The notes beneath the pieces are model-generated. The model was not told where the DNA came from. It saw nothing but the letters and a program-made list of their open reading frames with translations, and made no database searches. From JAXHMM01 sp964528445 (GTDB lineage Bacteria; Bacteroidota; Rhodothermia; Balneolales; Balneolaceae): 13,736 bases of DNA. This document shows, piece by piece, positions 1-7,653 of the stretch. The stretch spans positions 1 through 13,736 of the forward strand of contig CAZGSL010000045.1 of the NCBI GenBank assembly GCA_964528445.1, in the 5' to 3' direction. The position numbers and the translations under genes are program-made. The stretch's first letter is position 1. Every line of letters begins with the position of its first letter.

Positions 1-375
1 GGTATCATCCGTAAATACGATGCCGACCTGAATCTGGTCTACACTCGGGGCACCATCGACCCAGTGGAACCAGCGCAGGTAGAGACCGTTCCCCTTCCCA
101 TACTGGGAGATGCAGTGGGACACCGGATAGCGGAAGACTCCCGAGTGGCGGCCTTGGATATCGCGGCAACCGAAGAGTACCTCTACGTGCTCTTTTCAGG
201 TGCCGAATACGCAGCCTACTTTTATCTGGACGTTTATGATCTCCAAAGCGGCGATTACCTCCACACCCACAAACTGGAGCATCCGGCCAACGAGATGGCA
301 ATATTGAACGATGTCGTATGGGTAAAGGAGTACGTCGACCGCGTTCCGCACCTCTCGGGATACCGCCTGAACTAA
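1..375 (+). CDS. 3' part of a probable 6-bladed beta-propeller protein (5' end outside window)
   Basis: Reading frame 1 is open from the first base to TAA at 373-375, giving the last 124 residues of a longer protein. The visible part has blade-like repeats: a strand containing YLYVLFSG, then FYLDVYDLQSGDYL, then a hydrophobic strand ending in VVWVKEYV, and a final SGYRLN. A strand with an aromatic-x-aspartate turn followed by 'x-D-L-x-S/T-G-D-Y' is typical of TolB-like and BF3164-like propeller lipoproteins of Bacteroidota. No catalytic residue can be pointed to and the N-terminus is missing, so signal peptide or lipobox cannot be judged. It ends 24 nt before lepB on the same strand and could be co-transcribed with it. 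The coding call is firm; the fold is an inference from repeat style. Confidence 0.7.
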   Translation, partial: GIIRKYDADLNLVYTRGTIDPVEPAQVETVPLPILGDAVGHRIAEDSRVAALDIAATEEYLYVLFSGAEYAAYFYLDVYDLQSGDYLHTHKLEHPANEMAILNDVVWVKEYVDRVPHLSGYRLN

Positions 376-399
376 TTCTCACCTCCGATCCTTCAAAAA

Positions 400-1140
400 A
401 TGAAAACGCTGAAAAAAACGAGGAAACTCCTGTTGGCCGTGGTCCTGCCAGGGCTGCTGCTCGCATGGATGACCGACGCGTATGTTTTCTCCGTCTACCG
501 GGTGCCGGGCGGTTCCATGATCCCGTCCATCGGTCCCGGTGAGCTAATCGGCGTAAACAAGCTGGCAGCAACGCCTCCCCATCCCCTGCGTGCCTTCGGC
601 AAAAAGGAGAACCGGGAAAAACCCGGGCGCTTCCAACTCCGGAAGATCCACCGGGACGATATCCTGGTATTCACTACTGAAGGCGCCCCGCAAACCGGGC
701 GTAATACGCTGGTGAAGCGGTGCGTGGGCATGCCCGGAGACACCGTCTCCTACCGTGAGGGATACCTGTCGGTCGGTTCCCACAGGTATCCTCTCTCGGG
801 CCACCGGCTCCCCGACATCCCGGACGAATCCCCTCCCCTGCTTCAATTCACCATCCCCTCTTTCGGCGACACGCTTCGGCTTACGCCTCACAACCGGGAC
901 TACTGGGAACAACTTCTGCGCCAGGCAGGCGTGGATCTGTCGTTTACCGATCAAGGGGAACCACAAATTAACGACAGGCTCTCGGACTACTGGGTCAGCA
1001 GCCAAAACTGGTATTTTTTGCTGGGGGATAATCTGGCGGACAGCTTTGACTCGCGGGTATTCGGACTGATACCCGGAAAAAATGTTATCGGTACAGCCGA
1101 AATCGCTCTCTGGCCCCGGCCCTTCCGCCGCCTAAAATAA
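400..1140 (+). CDS. lepB: Signal peptidase I (S26 family)
   Basis: This 246-residue protein should cleave signal peptides from exported proteins at the outer face of the inner membrane. The N-terminus is basic (KTLKKTRK) and runs into one hydrophobic segment at about residues 10-30 that anchors it. The catalytic serine is Ser39 in VPGGSMIPSI, followed by the usual P-S/T-I/L-x-x-G-D/E stretch. The general-base lysine is Lys106 in LVKRCVGMPGD. The late family box is GDN at 209-211 followed by SFDSRVFG and a C-terminal VIGTAEIALWP, so all the expected boxes are in order. The Ser-Lys stretch holds a basic, proline-containing insert (about 58-85), and a long loop separates the lysine box from GDN. 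The ATG at 400 is the only sensible start because it places the membrane segment at the N-terminus; no clear Shine-Dalgarno precedes it. It lies between two probable envelope proteins. Confidence 0.95.
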   Translation: MKTLKKTRKLLLAVVLPGLLLAWMTDAYVFSVYRVPGGSMIPSIGPGELIGVNKLAATPPHPLRAFGKKENREKPGRFQLRKIHRDDILVFTTEGAPQTGRNTLVKRCVGMPGDTVSYREGYLSVGSHRYPLSGHRLPDIPDESPPLLQFTIPSFGDTLRLTPHNRDYWEQLLRQAGVDLSFTDQGEPQINDRLSDYWVSSQNWYFLLGDNLADSFDSRVFGLIPGKNVIGTAEIALWPRPFRRLK

Positions 1141-1221
1141 AAGCCGGGAATCAACTATATTTTATTGCGCTTTCAGGCGTTGTTACCAACGGCTATACCA
1201 GCGAAAAACCATTTGAGCGGG

Positions 1222-3267
1222 ATGAGTACCCTTTTGTTCTCCTTTTTGTTGCTGATCTTTCCAGCGGCAGATGATATTGCCGCGTACAGTCCCTCTCCTC
1301 CCTCCGCTGACACCGTCTCGGCAGACAGTCTGCTGCGCCTGGGAATAGAGGCGGAAAGGGAAGGTCGTTTCGAAGAGGCGCTCTCCTACTGGCTGGAGAT
1401 CCGGTCCCTGCGAACTACGCCCGACCTCTCGCTGGCAACCCGCTATATTCGGCTGGCCACGGAACAGGAGATGGAATCGCACTACCGCGCGGCCTGGGCG
1501 CTGTATGCCTGGGGGCTTACCGCGGAGGACGTACCGGCGAACCGGGAGGCCCTCGAACGCGAACTTCGCATGATCGAACCACTGGTGGAGGATACGCTGC
1601 GGGAACGGTGGACCGGCATGCTGGAGGAGGAAAGGCCCGAGCTGTTCGGGGAACTTCGCGCCTGGTGGAACACGCAGGACCCCACCCCCGCCACGACGTA
1701 CAACGAGCGCGTGGTGGAACACCACCGGCGAATCGCCCACGCGAGGGACGAGTACTCCTTCGGTTCCGATTCGACAGGGTCGGCGGACGACCGGGGGGCA
1801 GCTTACTTGCGGTATGGGACTCCAGATCGCACCTATTCCGGGCGTCTATGGTTACGGGGACCGGAGGTCTGCCAGGTGCTGAAAGCACGTATGATCTACT
1901 TTACCGCCACGGTGGATTGCAATTCCAGGTCCGTTCGCCAAATGCGGGATTACATCCAGGAGCTCATGCAAAATCCCCGTTACGAAATTTGGGTATACGA
2001 TACGGAGGACCGATACGAGGAGATGGACTACAACCTGGTATTGCTTTTCGGGGAAGAGGGCGACAGTGGACAGTTCAGGCAGCTGCAGACGATAGACGAT
2101 CTTATTCCTTCCCAGGCCTTTTATCATACCGGTCGTTACTCCTACCAGGGTATCACGCCGGGCATCGTCATACAGTGGCTCTACTACCGGCAGCTGACAA
2201 GCGTGGATCCATATTTTTCGGACGCTTTCAGTCAGCTGGAACTTCGCTTTATGCGGAATCAATCTCCCGAAAACCGATACCTGGGCCTACAAATGAGGCA
2301 CGAAAACGCCGACCGGCGCGAGCGGTACGAAGAGCACATACCCGATCACTTCTCAACCTACGTACACCACCTGCCCGACATTCCCGTCGAGGTCCACCAG
2401 TATCGTATGCTGGACGACGAGAATCGTCCGGTTTTCGCGACGTTCATGAACAGCCGGCCCCAGCAGGCTTTCCTGGATGATTTTCTCTCCAACCGGGATT
2501 CCATGGTCTCCGATTCGGGAATGCCGGTCGACAGCGAAGAAAATCAGCGGGAGATCCTGCAATCCTATCGCCTCTATCACGGGGTGGAACTTCGGAATGC
2601 GAAAGGAGAGCGGCTGACGGGAGAACGCTACCAACCGGTTCTGATGATCGACGGCAACAATGTGGATTTGCCGAGCAGTTCGGTCTTTACCGTTCCATCC
2701 GCCCCCGGCGAAACCGAACAGCTTTTTTACGCCGAACTACAGAACCGGCACCCGGAAAGCCGTCCGGAGTGGCGCTCTCCCCTTCCCGACCAGATTCGGG
2801 GGCTGGGCCGGTTAACCGTTCCGCAGCCCGATCCGCTGGAGAACGACCCGTCGGAGCTTCAGATGAGCGATTTGATCCTCGGATACGGGAAAACAGACTC
2901 TGCATCCACGGAAAGTTTCCTTCCCTTTGTCGTGTCGAACAACCGGGAAATTCCCGAGGGGGAAGCCTTGGCCCTTCATTTTGAAATATATCACCTGCAG
3001 AGGAATGACGACGGAGTGACGGACTTTACCGTTGACTACGAAATTCTCCCGTTGAACTTCCTGGGATGGGCCCGTGAAGGGAAAGACGACCTCAGCCTTA
3101 CGCTCTTCTTCGAACAGAATCGTACACGTTTTGAGGAGGACCTGGAGATTGAGGCTTCCGGACTGGAACCGGGGCGATATGTGCTCCGTCTTGAGGCCCG
3201 CGACCGCGTAAGCGGGAAGCGCGCCTACCGGGAGGTGAAATTTCGGGTCATCGAATCCGGCGAATAA
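1222..3267 (+). CDS. Exported GWxTD-domain protein with degenerate signature
   Basis: This large secreted or periplasmic protein belongs to the GWxTD family, whose biochemical role is not established. The first residues form a hydrophobic signal-like stretch (LLFSFLLLIFPAAD). A helical, TPR-like region follows (LLRLGIEAEREGRFEEALSYW). Next comes the family core: a paired Trp in ELRAWWNTQDPTP, then NERVVEHHRRIA, then DDRGAAYLRYGTPDR. The C-terminal part is beta-rich (SELQMSDLILGYG; a final GRYVLRLEARDRVSG), as in other family members. In the slot where relatives carry G-W-x-T-D before R-G, this protein has S-A-D-D, so the defining motif has eroded while the flanking DRG...YG.PD is kept. The start is uncertain. 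ATG 1222 is used here. An in-frame TTG at 1165 would add 19 residues and supply positive charges for the n-region, but no ribosome binding site favours either. There is no lipobox cysteine. Confidence 0.8.
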   Translation: MSTLLFSFLLLIFPAADDIAAYSPSPPSADTVSADSLLRLGIEAEREGRFEEALSYWLEIRSLRTTPDLSLATRYIRLATEQEMESHYRAAWALYAWGLTAEDVPANREALERELRMIEPLVEDTLRERWTGMLEEERPELFGELRAWWNTQDPTPATTYNERVVEHHRRIAHARDEYSFGSDSTGSADDRGAAYLRYGTPDRTYSGRLWLRGPEVCQVLKARMIYFTATVDCNSRSVRQMRDYIQELMQNPRYEIWVYDTEDRYEEMDYNLVLLFGEEGDSGQFRQLQTIDDLIPSQAFYHTGRYSYQGITPGIVIQWLYYRQLTSVDPYFSDAFSQLELRFMRNQSPENRYLGLQMRHENADRRERYEEHIPDHFSTYVHHLPDIPVEVHQYRMLDDENRPVFATFMNSRPQQAFLDDFLSNRDSMVSDSGMPVDSEENQREILQSYRLYHGVELRNAKGERLTGERYQPVLMIDGNNVDLPSSSVFTVPSAPGETEQLFYAELQNRHPESRPEWRSPLPDQIRGLGRLTVPQPDPLENDPSELQMSDLILGYGKTDSASTESFLPFVVSNNREIPEGEALALHFEIYHLQRNDDGVTDFTVDYEILPLNFLGWAREGKDDLSLTLFFEQNRTRFEEDLEIEASGLEPGRYVLRLEARDRVSGKRAYREVKFRVIESGE

Positions 3268-3493
3268 GCCCTCGCCCCGTCAAGGAGGGGAAACAGCCGC
3301 TATCCCCGCTGCATGGGAAAATACCGCCTTTTTTGTCATTTACATTATTACGCTCAAGATTGTATATTAATAATGAATTTACTAGAGGTATTCAGAGATA
3401 TTGTCAGGTTTAGGATTGCAGATTTTTGATTTTCACAAGGTTGTTGAACTTTTTTCTGTCAGTCTGAAGTGTATTGTTGAGTTTTTTAAAAAC

Positions 3494-3511
3494 GATGCCC
3501 GTTTAGGCGTC
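3494..3511 (+). other. Stem-loop in the Rne/Rng leader, terminator-like
   Basis: GATGCC (3494-3499) pairs with GGCGTC (3506-3511) around a CGTTTA loop. This makes a 6-bp stem with one G-U pair. It is preceded by AAAAAC and followed by the pyrimidine tract TTTCTCTTCTC. The shape resembles a weak intrinsic terminator or attenuator, but the T tract is interrupted. Confidence 0.4.
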
Positions 3512-3550
3512 TTTCTCTTCTCTTGTGAAACGGCACTGCATCTCTCACCT

Positions 3551-3598
3551 GCCCTTGGATACCGGGCCCTGGGTAAGCCTGATTTTACCCAAAACAGG
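3551..3598 (+). other. Pair of adjacent stem-loops in the Rne/Rng leader
   Basis: First hairpin: GCCC 3551-3554 pairs GGGC 3564-3567, with an inner GG/CC pair. Second hairpin: TGGGTAA 3570-3576 pairs TTACCCA 3585-3591 (7 bp, 8-nt loop). Flanking CCTG (3568-3571) and CAGG (3595-3598) could pair instead in an extended or alternative stem. A third, weaker stem follows (GCGG 3611-3614 with CCGC 3626-3629). The pairings are seen directly; function is unknown. Confidence 0.4.
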
Positions 3599-3737
3599 AA
3601 TTTTAATACGGCGGTTGCTGGATCTCCGCTTACCGGAATGTGTATCAGAACAGAATCTTCTTCTATGAACCGTACTGCATTTTGGAAGCACGTGATTTAC
3701 CCGGATTACAGCGACCGCGTGAAAAGGAACCTAACAG

Positions 3738-5489
3738 ATGAAGAATCAGATTATCATTCACGCGTCGGGCAAACAGAATCGCATTGCCCTGCTGGAAAAC
3801 GGTGAACTCGCACAGCTCTTTATAGAATCCGATGAGAACCAGCGCACGGTAGGAAACATCTACCTGGCGAGAGTTCACAAGGTGATGAGCGGCATCCGCG
3901 CCGCCTTCATCGACATGGGTACCCCCAAGGATGCCTTCCTTCACTTCTCGGACGCCGGGGACCATCTCAAGGAGTACATCCAGATGCTTAACGGAAAGGA
4001 TGCCATTCCTCCCCGGGCCCTCAGCAAGCTGGAAAAGGTCAACTTTGACAATATTTCCAACTACGAGAAGCAGAACTGGGCCGGCAAAATTCTCCAGCCC
4101 GGACAGCAGGTGATGGTCCAGATCGTCAAGGAGCCCATCGGATCCAAGGGCCCGCGCGTCTCCACCGACATTACCATCGCCGGACGCTTCCTGGTGCTTA
4201 TTCCCATGGGCGACTATGTGGCGGCTTCCCGCAAAATTAACAACCACAAGGAGCGCCGCCGGCTGCAGAATATCGTCAGTTCCATGCTCCCCGAGGGCTT
4301 CGGGGTAATCATACGCACGGTGGCCGAAGGACAGGACAAACAGGCCATCGAAGACGACATGCGGAATGTCCTCAAAAAGTGGGAACGGATTCTGGAGCGG
4401 CTGGAGGACGCCGAGCCGACCACGCTGCTCTACAAGGATCTGGACATGACGGAGAGCCTGGTCCGCGACCTGTTTGCCAAGCAGTACGACCGGGTGCTCA
4501 TCGACGATCCCAGTATGCACAAGAAGATCAAGTCGTATGTCAGCCAGGTGGCTCCGCAGATGATTCCCAACGTGGAGCTCTACAACGGAAAGGAGCATAT
4601 CTTCGACTACATGAGCATCGCGAAGGACGTGGACTCCATCTTCTCGCCGAGGGTCCGCATGCCTTCCGGCGGCTACCTGATATTCGAGCAGACCGAGGCA
4701 ATGTACGTGGTGGATGTCAACTCGGGCCCCTACGCCGCCAAGGAGAAACAGGAGGATAACTCCCTGAAAACCAACCTCGAGGCGGCCCGCGAGGTAGCTA
4801 AACAGCTACGGCTCAGGGATATAGGCGGTATTATCGTCGTTGATTTCATCGATCTGAGATACGACAAGAACCGCAAGAAAATTTACGACGAGCTGAAGAA
4901 GGAGTTCAAAAAAGACCCGGCCAAAACCAACGTGATCGGCATGAGCGACTTCGGACTGGTCCAGATCACCCGCCAGCGCATCCGTCCCAGCGTGGTGAAC
5001 TCGGTCTCCAAGGTCTGTCCCATGTGCGGCGGCTCCGGCAACGTGGTCACACAGAACACGATCGTGGCCGACCTGGACGCCTGGCTCAGCAAGTTCCGCC
5101 ACAACACCGGGTACCGGGCGGTCGACATTTACATCAATCCCTACCTGAAATCCTACCTTGAAAAAGGGTTTTTCAGCATTAAATGGAAATGGATGCTGCG
5201 CTACAGGGTAAAAATCTCATTCATTGCCGACGAATCCATTTCGCTGAACGAGTACAAGGCGACCCTGGCCGGATCCGACATCGACATCACCAACATTGTG
5301 ATGAGGGACGAAAACATTGACGAAGTCATCGCCAATGCCGAGAGCGAACTGGAAGAGCTCGATTCGGGCAAACCGCGCCGCGAGAACCTCGATTACGATA
5401 AAAAGGACGGCCGCTCGGACAATGGAAGAGAGCACCTCCCTGAACGTCCCTCCGGCAGCGGTTCCCGTTCCAAGTACTATAAATCCTGA
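3738..5489 (+). CDS. rng: Rne/Rng (RNase E/G) family endoribonuclease
   Basis: This single-strand-specific endoribonuclease takes part in mRNA decay and in rRNA/tRNA maturation in the cytoplasm. It has 583 residues, longer than E. coli RNase G and without the long RNase E scaffold. The N-terminal strand (KQNRIALLENGELAQLFIE) leads into an S1-like domain (VGNIYLARVHKVMSGIRAAFIDMG, then AFLHFSDAG) with an insert of about 25 residues near 78-105. The RNA-binding and sensor part follows (GPRVSTDITIAGR; PEGFGVIIRTVAEG). The catalytic DNase I-like domain has DVNSG with Asp326 and IVVDFIDLR with Asp369, matching the two metal-binding aspartates of the family. The zinc-link cysteines are Cys427 and Cys430 in VCPMCGGSG. 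The tail from about 545 is charged and low-complexity. The start is set by AAGGA at 3724-3728. It follows an unusually long leader and precedes hslV by 76 nt. Confidence 0.95.
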   Translation: MKNQIIIHASGKQNRIALLENGELAQLFIESDENQRTVGNIYLARVHKVMSGIRAAFIDMGTPKDAFLHFSDAGDHLKEYIQMLNGKDAIPPRALSKLEKVNFDNISNYEKQNWAGKILQPGQQVMVQIVKEPIGSKGPRVSTDITIAGRFLVLIPMGDYVAASRKINNHKERRRLQNIVSSMLPEGFGVIIRTVAEGQDKQAIEDDMRNVLKKWERILERLEDAEPTTLLYKDLDMTESLVRDLFAKQYDRVLIDDPSMHKKIKSYVSQVAPQMIPNVELYNGKEHIFDYMSIAKDVDSIFSPRVRMPSGGYLIFEQTEAMYVVDVNSGPYAAKEKQEDNSLKTNLEAAREVAKQLRLRDIGGIIVVDFIDLRYDKNRKKIYDELKKEFKKDPAKTNVIGMSDFGLVQITRQRIRPSVVNSVSKVCPMCGGSGNVVTQNTIVADLDAWLSKFRHNTGYRAVDIYINPYLKSYLEKGFFSIKWKWMLRYRVKISFIADESISLNEYKATLAGSDIDITNIVMRDENIDEVIANAESELEELDSGKPRRENLDYDKKDGRSDNGREHLPERPSGSGSRSKYYKS

Positions 5490-5565
5490 ACCGAAATCCT
5501 GATCGGCGCCAGGAAATCGTGACGGCGAGACAGCCGGCGAACCATGAATTCCTAACCGAGACTTA

Positions 5566-6114
5566 ATGAGCATACCTTCCTACAAAGCAACGACCGTGGT
5601 GGGCGTCATCCACAACGGCGAAGCCGCCATCGGGGGCGACGGACAGGCCACGATGGAGAAAACCGTCATGAAATCCACCGTCACCAAGGTCCGAAGGCTG
5701 TACGAAGGGAAAATAGCCGCGGGATTCGCCGGCTCCACCGCCGATGCCTTCACGCTGTTCGACAAATACGAGGAGAAACTGGACCAGTACAACGGCAACC
5801 TCCAGCGGGCTGCGGTGGAGATGGCCAAGGAGTGGAGGAAGGACAAATTCCTACGTAAACTGGAAGCCCTGCTGATCGTAATGAACAAGGAGGAGGCACT
5901 GCTGATCTCAGGCCAGGGCGACGTGATCGAACCGGACGACAACATCCTGGCAATCGGCAGCGGCGGCTCTTATGCCCTGGCAGCGGGCAGGGCGCTGAAA
6001 GAGAACGCGGAGCAACTTTCCGCGCGGGAGATCGTTGAAAAGTCGCTGCACATAGCGGCCGATATCTGCATCTATACGAATCACAATCTGAGCATTCTGG
6101 AAATCGAGGAGTAA
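5566..6114 (+). CDS. hslV: ATP-dependent protease subunit HslV (N-terminal Thr peptidase)
   Basis: This is the proteolytic subunit of the cytoplasmic HslUV (ClpQY) complex, a bacterial relative of proteasome beta subunits. The 182-residue length is typical. The signature runs KATTVVGVIHNG, then GGDGQATM, then GKIAAGFAGSTADAFTLF, and finally LAIGSGGSYALAAGRAL near the C-terminus; IYTNHNLSILEI closes the protein. An eight-residue pre-sequence (MSIPSYKA) precedes two threonines at 9 and 10. Thr9 is the probable mature N-terminal nucleophile after removal of that pre-sequence, whereas E. coli HslV exposes its Thr simply by Met removal. No strong Shine-Dalgarno is visible before ATG 5566. hslU follows after only 2 nt, which fits a two-gene operon with balanced expression. 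Confidence 0.97.
   Translation: MSIPSYKATTVVGVIHNGEAAIGGDGQATMEKTVMKSTVTKVRRLYEGKIAAGFAGSTADAFTLFDKYEEKLDQYNGNLQRAAVEMAKEWRKDKFLRKLEALLIVMNKEEALLISGQGDVIEPDDNILAIGSGGSYALAAGRALKENAEQLSAREIVEKSLHIAADICIYTNHNLSILEIEE
6106..6111 (+). promoter_or_regulatory. Ribosome binding site fixing the TTG start of hslU
   Basis: GAGGAG at 6106-6111 lies inside the last codons of hslV, 5 nt before TTG at 6117-6119. No in-frame ATG exists between this point and the conserved N-terminal helix of HslU, so this site decides the start and points to translational coupling of hslV and hslU. Confidence 0.75.
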
Positions 6115-6116
6115 TT

Positions 6117-7547
6117 TTGAGTAGTACCCCATCCGTTATTACCCAGCACAATCTGACCCCGAGGCAGATCGTCTCGGAACTGGACAAATACATCGTGGGC
6201 CAGAAGGAGGCGAAGCGCTCCGTGGCCATTGCCATGAGAAACCGGTGGCGCCGCATGAACTCCGACGAGGAGCTTCGCGATGAAATCCTTCCCAACAATA
6301 TCCTGCTGATCGGACCCACCGGAGTGGGCAAAACGGAGATCTCCCGGCGGCTCGCCCGCCTGGCGGAGGCCCCCTTCATCAAAGTGGAGGCCTCAAAATT
6401 CACCGAAGTAGGCTACGTTGGAAGGGATGTGGAGTCCATGATACGGGACCTCGCCGACATCGCGGTCAATATGGTCAAGAACGAGATGCAGGAGCGGGTC
6501 CGTGAAAAGGCGGAAAAGATCGTGGAGGAGCGTATACTGGATATACTCATTCCGCCGGTCAAGAAATCGGGGAGCGACGGTAACGGGGCCGGCTTCGGAT
6601 CGTCGGACGACTTCGATCCGGATGCTGCCAGCGACCGCGAACTTAACGAGCGCACCCGGGAGAAGTTCCGGAAGAAACTGCGCGACGGCGAACTGGACGA
6701 CCGCAAGATCGAGATCGAGGTCAAATCCAGCAAGGCGCCCATGATGCAGGTATTCGGCCCGCAGGGCGGCATGGAGGAGATGGGCATCAACCTGCAGGAT
6801 ATGCTGGGTAATCTGACCGGCAACAAGAAAACCAAGCGCAACGTCACCATCGAGGAGGCGCGCAAGATTTTACTGGACGAGGAATCCGAGAAACTGATCG
6901 ACCATGAGTCGGCCGTCCAGGAAGGGCTTCAGCGCGTCCAGACCCAGGGTATTGTGTTCATCGACGAGATCGACAAGGTCTCGGAGTCGTCCGAGAGCGG
7001 AAAGGGAGGCGGGGGAGGACCCAACGTAAGCCGCTCCGGCGTGCAGCGTGACCTGCTTCCCATCGTGGAGGGCAGCAACGTCTCCACCAAGCACGGGATG
7101 GTCAAGACCGACCATATTCTCTTTATCGGATCGGGAGCCTTTCACGCCTCCAAGCCCTCCGACATGATCCCCGAGCTGCAGGGACGCTTTCCCATTCGCG
7201 TGGAACTCAACTCCCTGACCGAAGAGGACTTCTTCGATATACTGACGAAGCCCAAAAACGCCCTGACCAAGCAGTACCAGGCAATGCTGGACGCCGAAGG
7301 GGTATCCATCGAGTTCACCGAGGAGGCGATCCGCGAGGTGGCCTCCATCGCGGCCGAAGTCAACCGGCAGGTCGAGAACATCGGTGCCCGCCGGCTTCAC
7401 ACCATTCTCTCCTCCCTGCTTGACGAACTGCTGTTCGCGGTTCCGGACGACATAAGCAGCGGCGAAATCACCATCGACAAGGAGTACGTCAACCGGCAGC
7501 TCGATGACCTCGTCACCGATAAGGACCTGAGCCACTATATCCTCTGA
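6117..7547 (+). CDS. hslU: ATP-dependent protease ATPase subunit HslU
   Basis: This AAA+ unfoldase feeds substrates into HslV. It has 476 residues and starts at a TTG codon supported by GAGGAG upstream. The N-terminal region has LTPRQIVSELDKYIVGQ. Walker A is GPTGVGKT at 66-73, the pore loop is GYVG at 99-102, and Walker B is IVFIDE at 279-284. The I-domain (about 110-245) is charged and includes a Gly/Ser/Asp-rich linker (150-172). Later come GSGAFHASKPSDMIPELQGR, carrying sensor and arginine-finger residues, and NIGARRLHTILSSLLDELLF, the sensor-2 helix. The C-terminus is LSHYIL, the family tail that docks into HslV pockets. A glycine-rich insert (KGGGGGP) sits after Walker B, as in relatives. 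It is the second gene of a tight hslVU pair. Confidence 0.97.
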   Translation: MSSTPSVITQHNLTPRQIVSELDKYIVGQKEAKRSVAIAMRNRWRRMNSDEELRDEILPNNILLIGPTGVGKTEISRRLARLAEAPFIKVEASKFTEVGYVGRDVESMIRDLADIAVNMVKNEMQERVREKAEKIVEERILDILIPPVKKSGSDGNGAGFGSSDDFDPDAASDRELNERTREKFRKKLRDGELDDRKIEIEVKSSKAPMMQVFGPQGGMEEMGINLQDMLGNLTGNKKTKRNVTIEEARKILLDEESEKLIDHESAVQEGLQRVQTQGIVFIDEIDKVSESSESGKGGGGGPNVSRSGVQRDLLPIVEGSNVSTKHGMVKTDHILFIGSGAFHASKPSDMIPELQGRFPIRVELNSLTEEDFFDILTKPKNALTKQYQAMLDAEGVSIEFTEEAIREVASIAAEVNRQVENIGARRLHTILSSLLDELLFAVPDDISSGEITIDKEYVNRQLDDLVTDKDLSHYIL

Positions 7548-7653
7548 ACGGCTTTCAGCAGGCTACGGTAATATTTCTTACATTTAAGTTTCGGCTTAAT
7601 AAACGGGCTACGGACCTCGTTAAGCTACAAACGTAATAGTTCAGCGCAAGATC

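Larger units (their letters stand above)
3268..3737 (+). promoter_or_regulatory. Gene-free 470-bp region: AT-rich promoter zone and structured leader of the Rne/Rng gene
   Basis: I see no convincing gene here. The first part carries GC-rich inverted repeats just after the GWxTD stop (CCCTC at 3269-3273 pairs GAGGG at 3285-3289) and a six-T run at 3329-3334. These are not placed as a classical intrinsic terminator. Positions 3335-3420 are very AT-rich and are the likely promoter zone, although no strong consensus stands out. From about 3480 to 3635 there is a series of short stem-loops, listed separately. The region ends with AAGGA at 3724-3728, 9 nt before ATG 3738, a good ribosome binding site. 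A long folded leader on an RNase E/G gene is reminiscent of the autoregulatory 5' UTR of E. coli rne. That parallel is inference only. Confidence 0.5.

Noticed and set aside
3269..3334. Intrinsic terminator after the GWxTD gene
   Set aside because: Inverted repeats and a six-T run both occur, but the stems lie 20 nt or more upstream of the T run and no stem abuts it.
3401..3805. A 134-codon open frame (TTG start) spanning the leader and the start of the Rne/Rng gene
   Set aside because: It overlaps the firmly placed ribonuclease start by 68 nt, has no ribosome binding site, no recognisable domain and a composition unlike neighbouring proteins.
3663..4598. A 311-codon minus-strand frame opposite the 5' half of the Rne/Rng gene
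   Set aside because: It is a shadow of a well-supported gene with all family motifs; no independent motif or start signal was seen.
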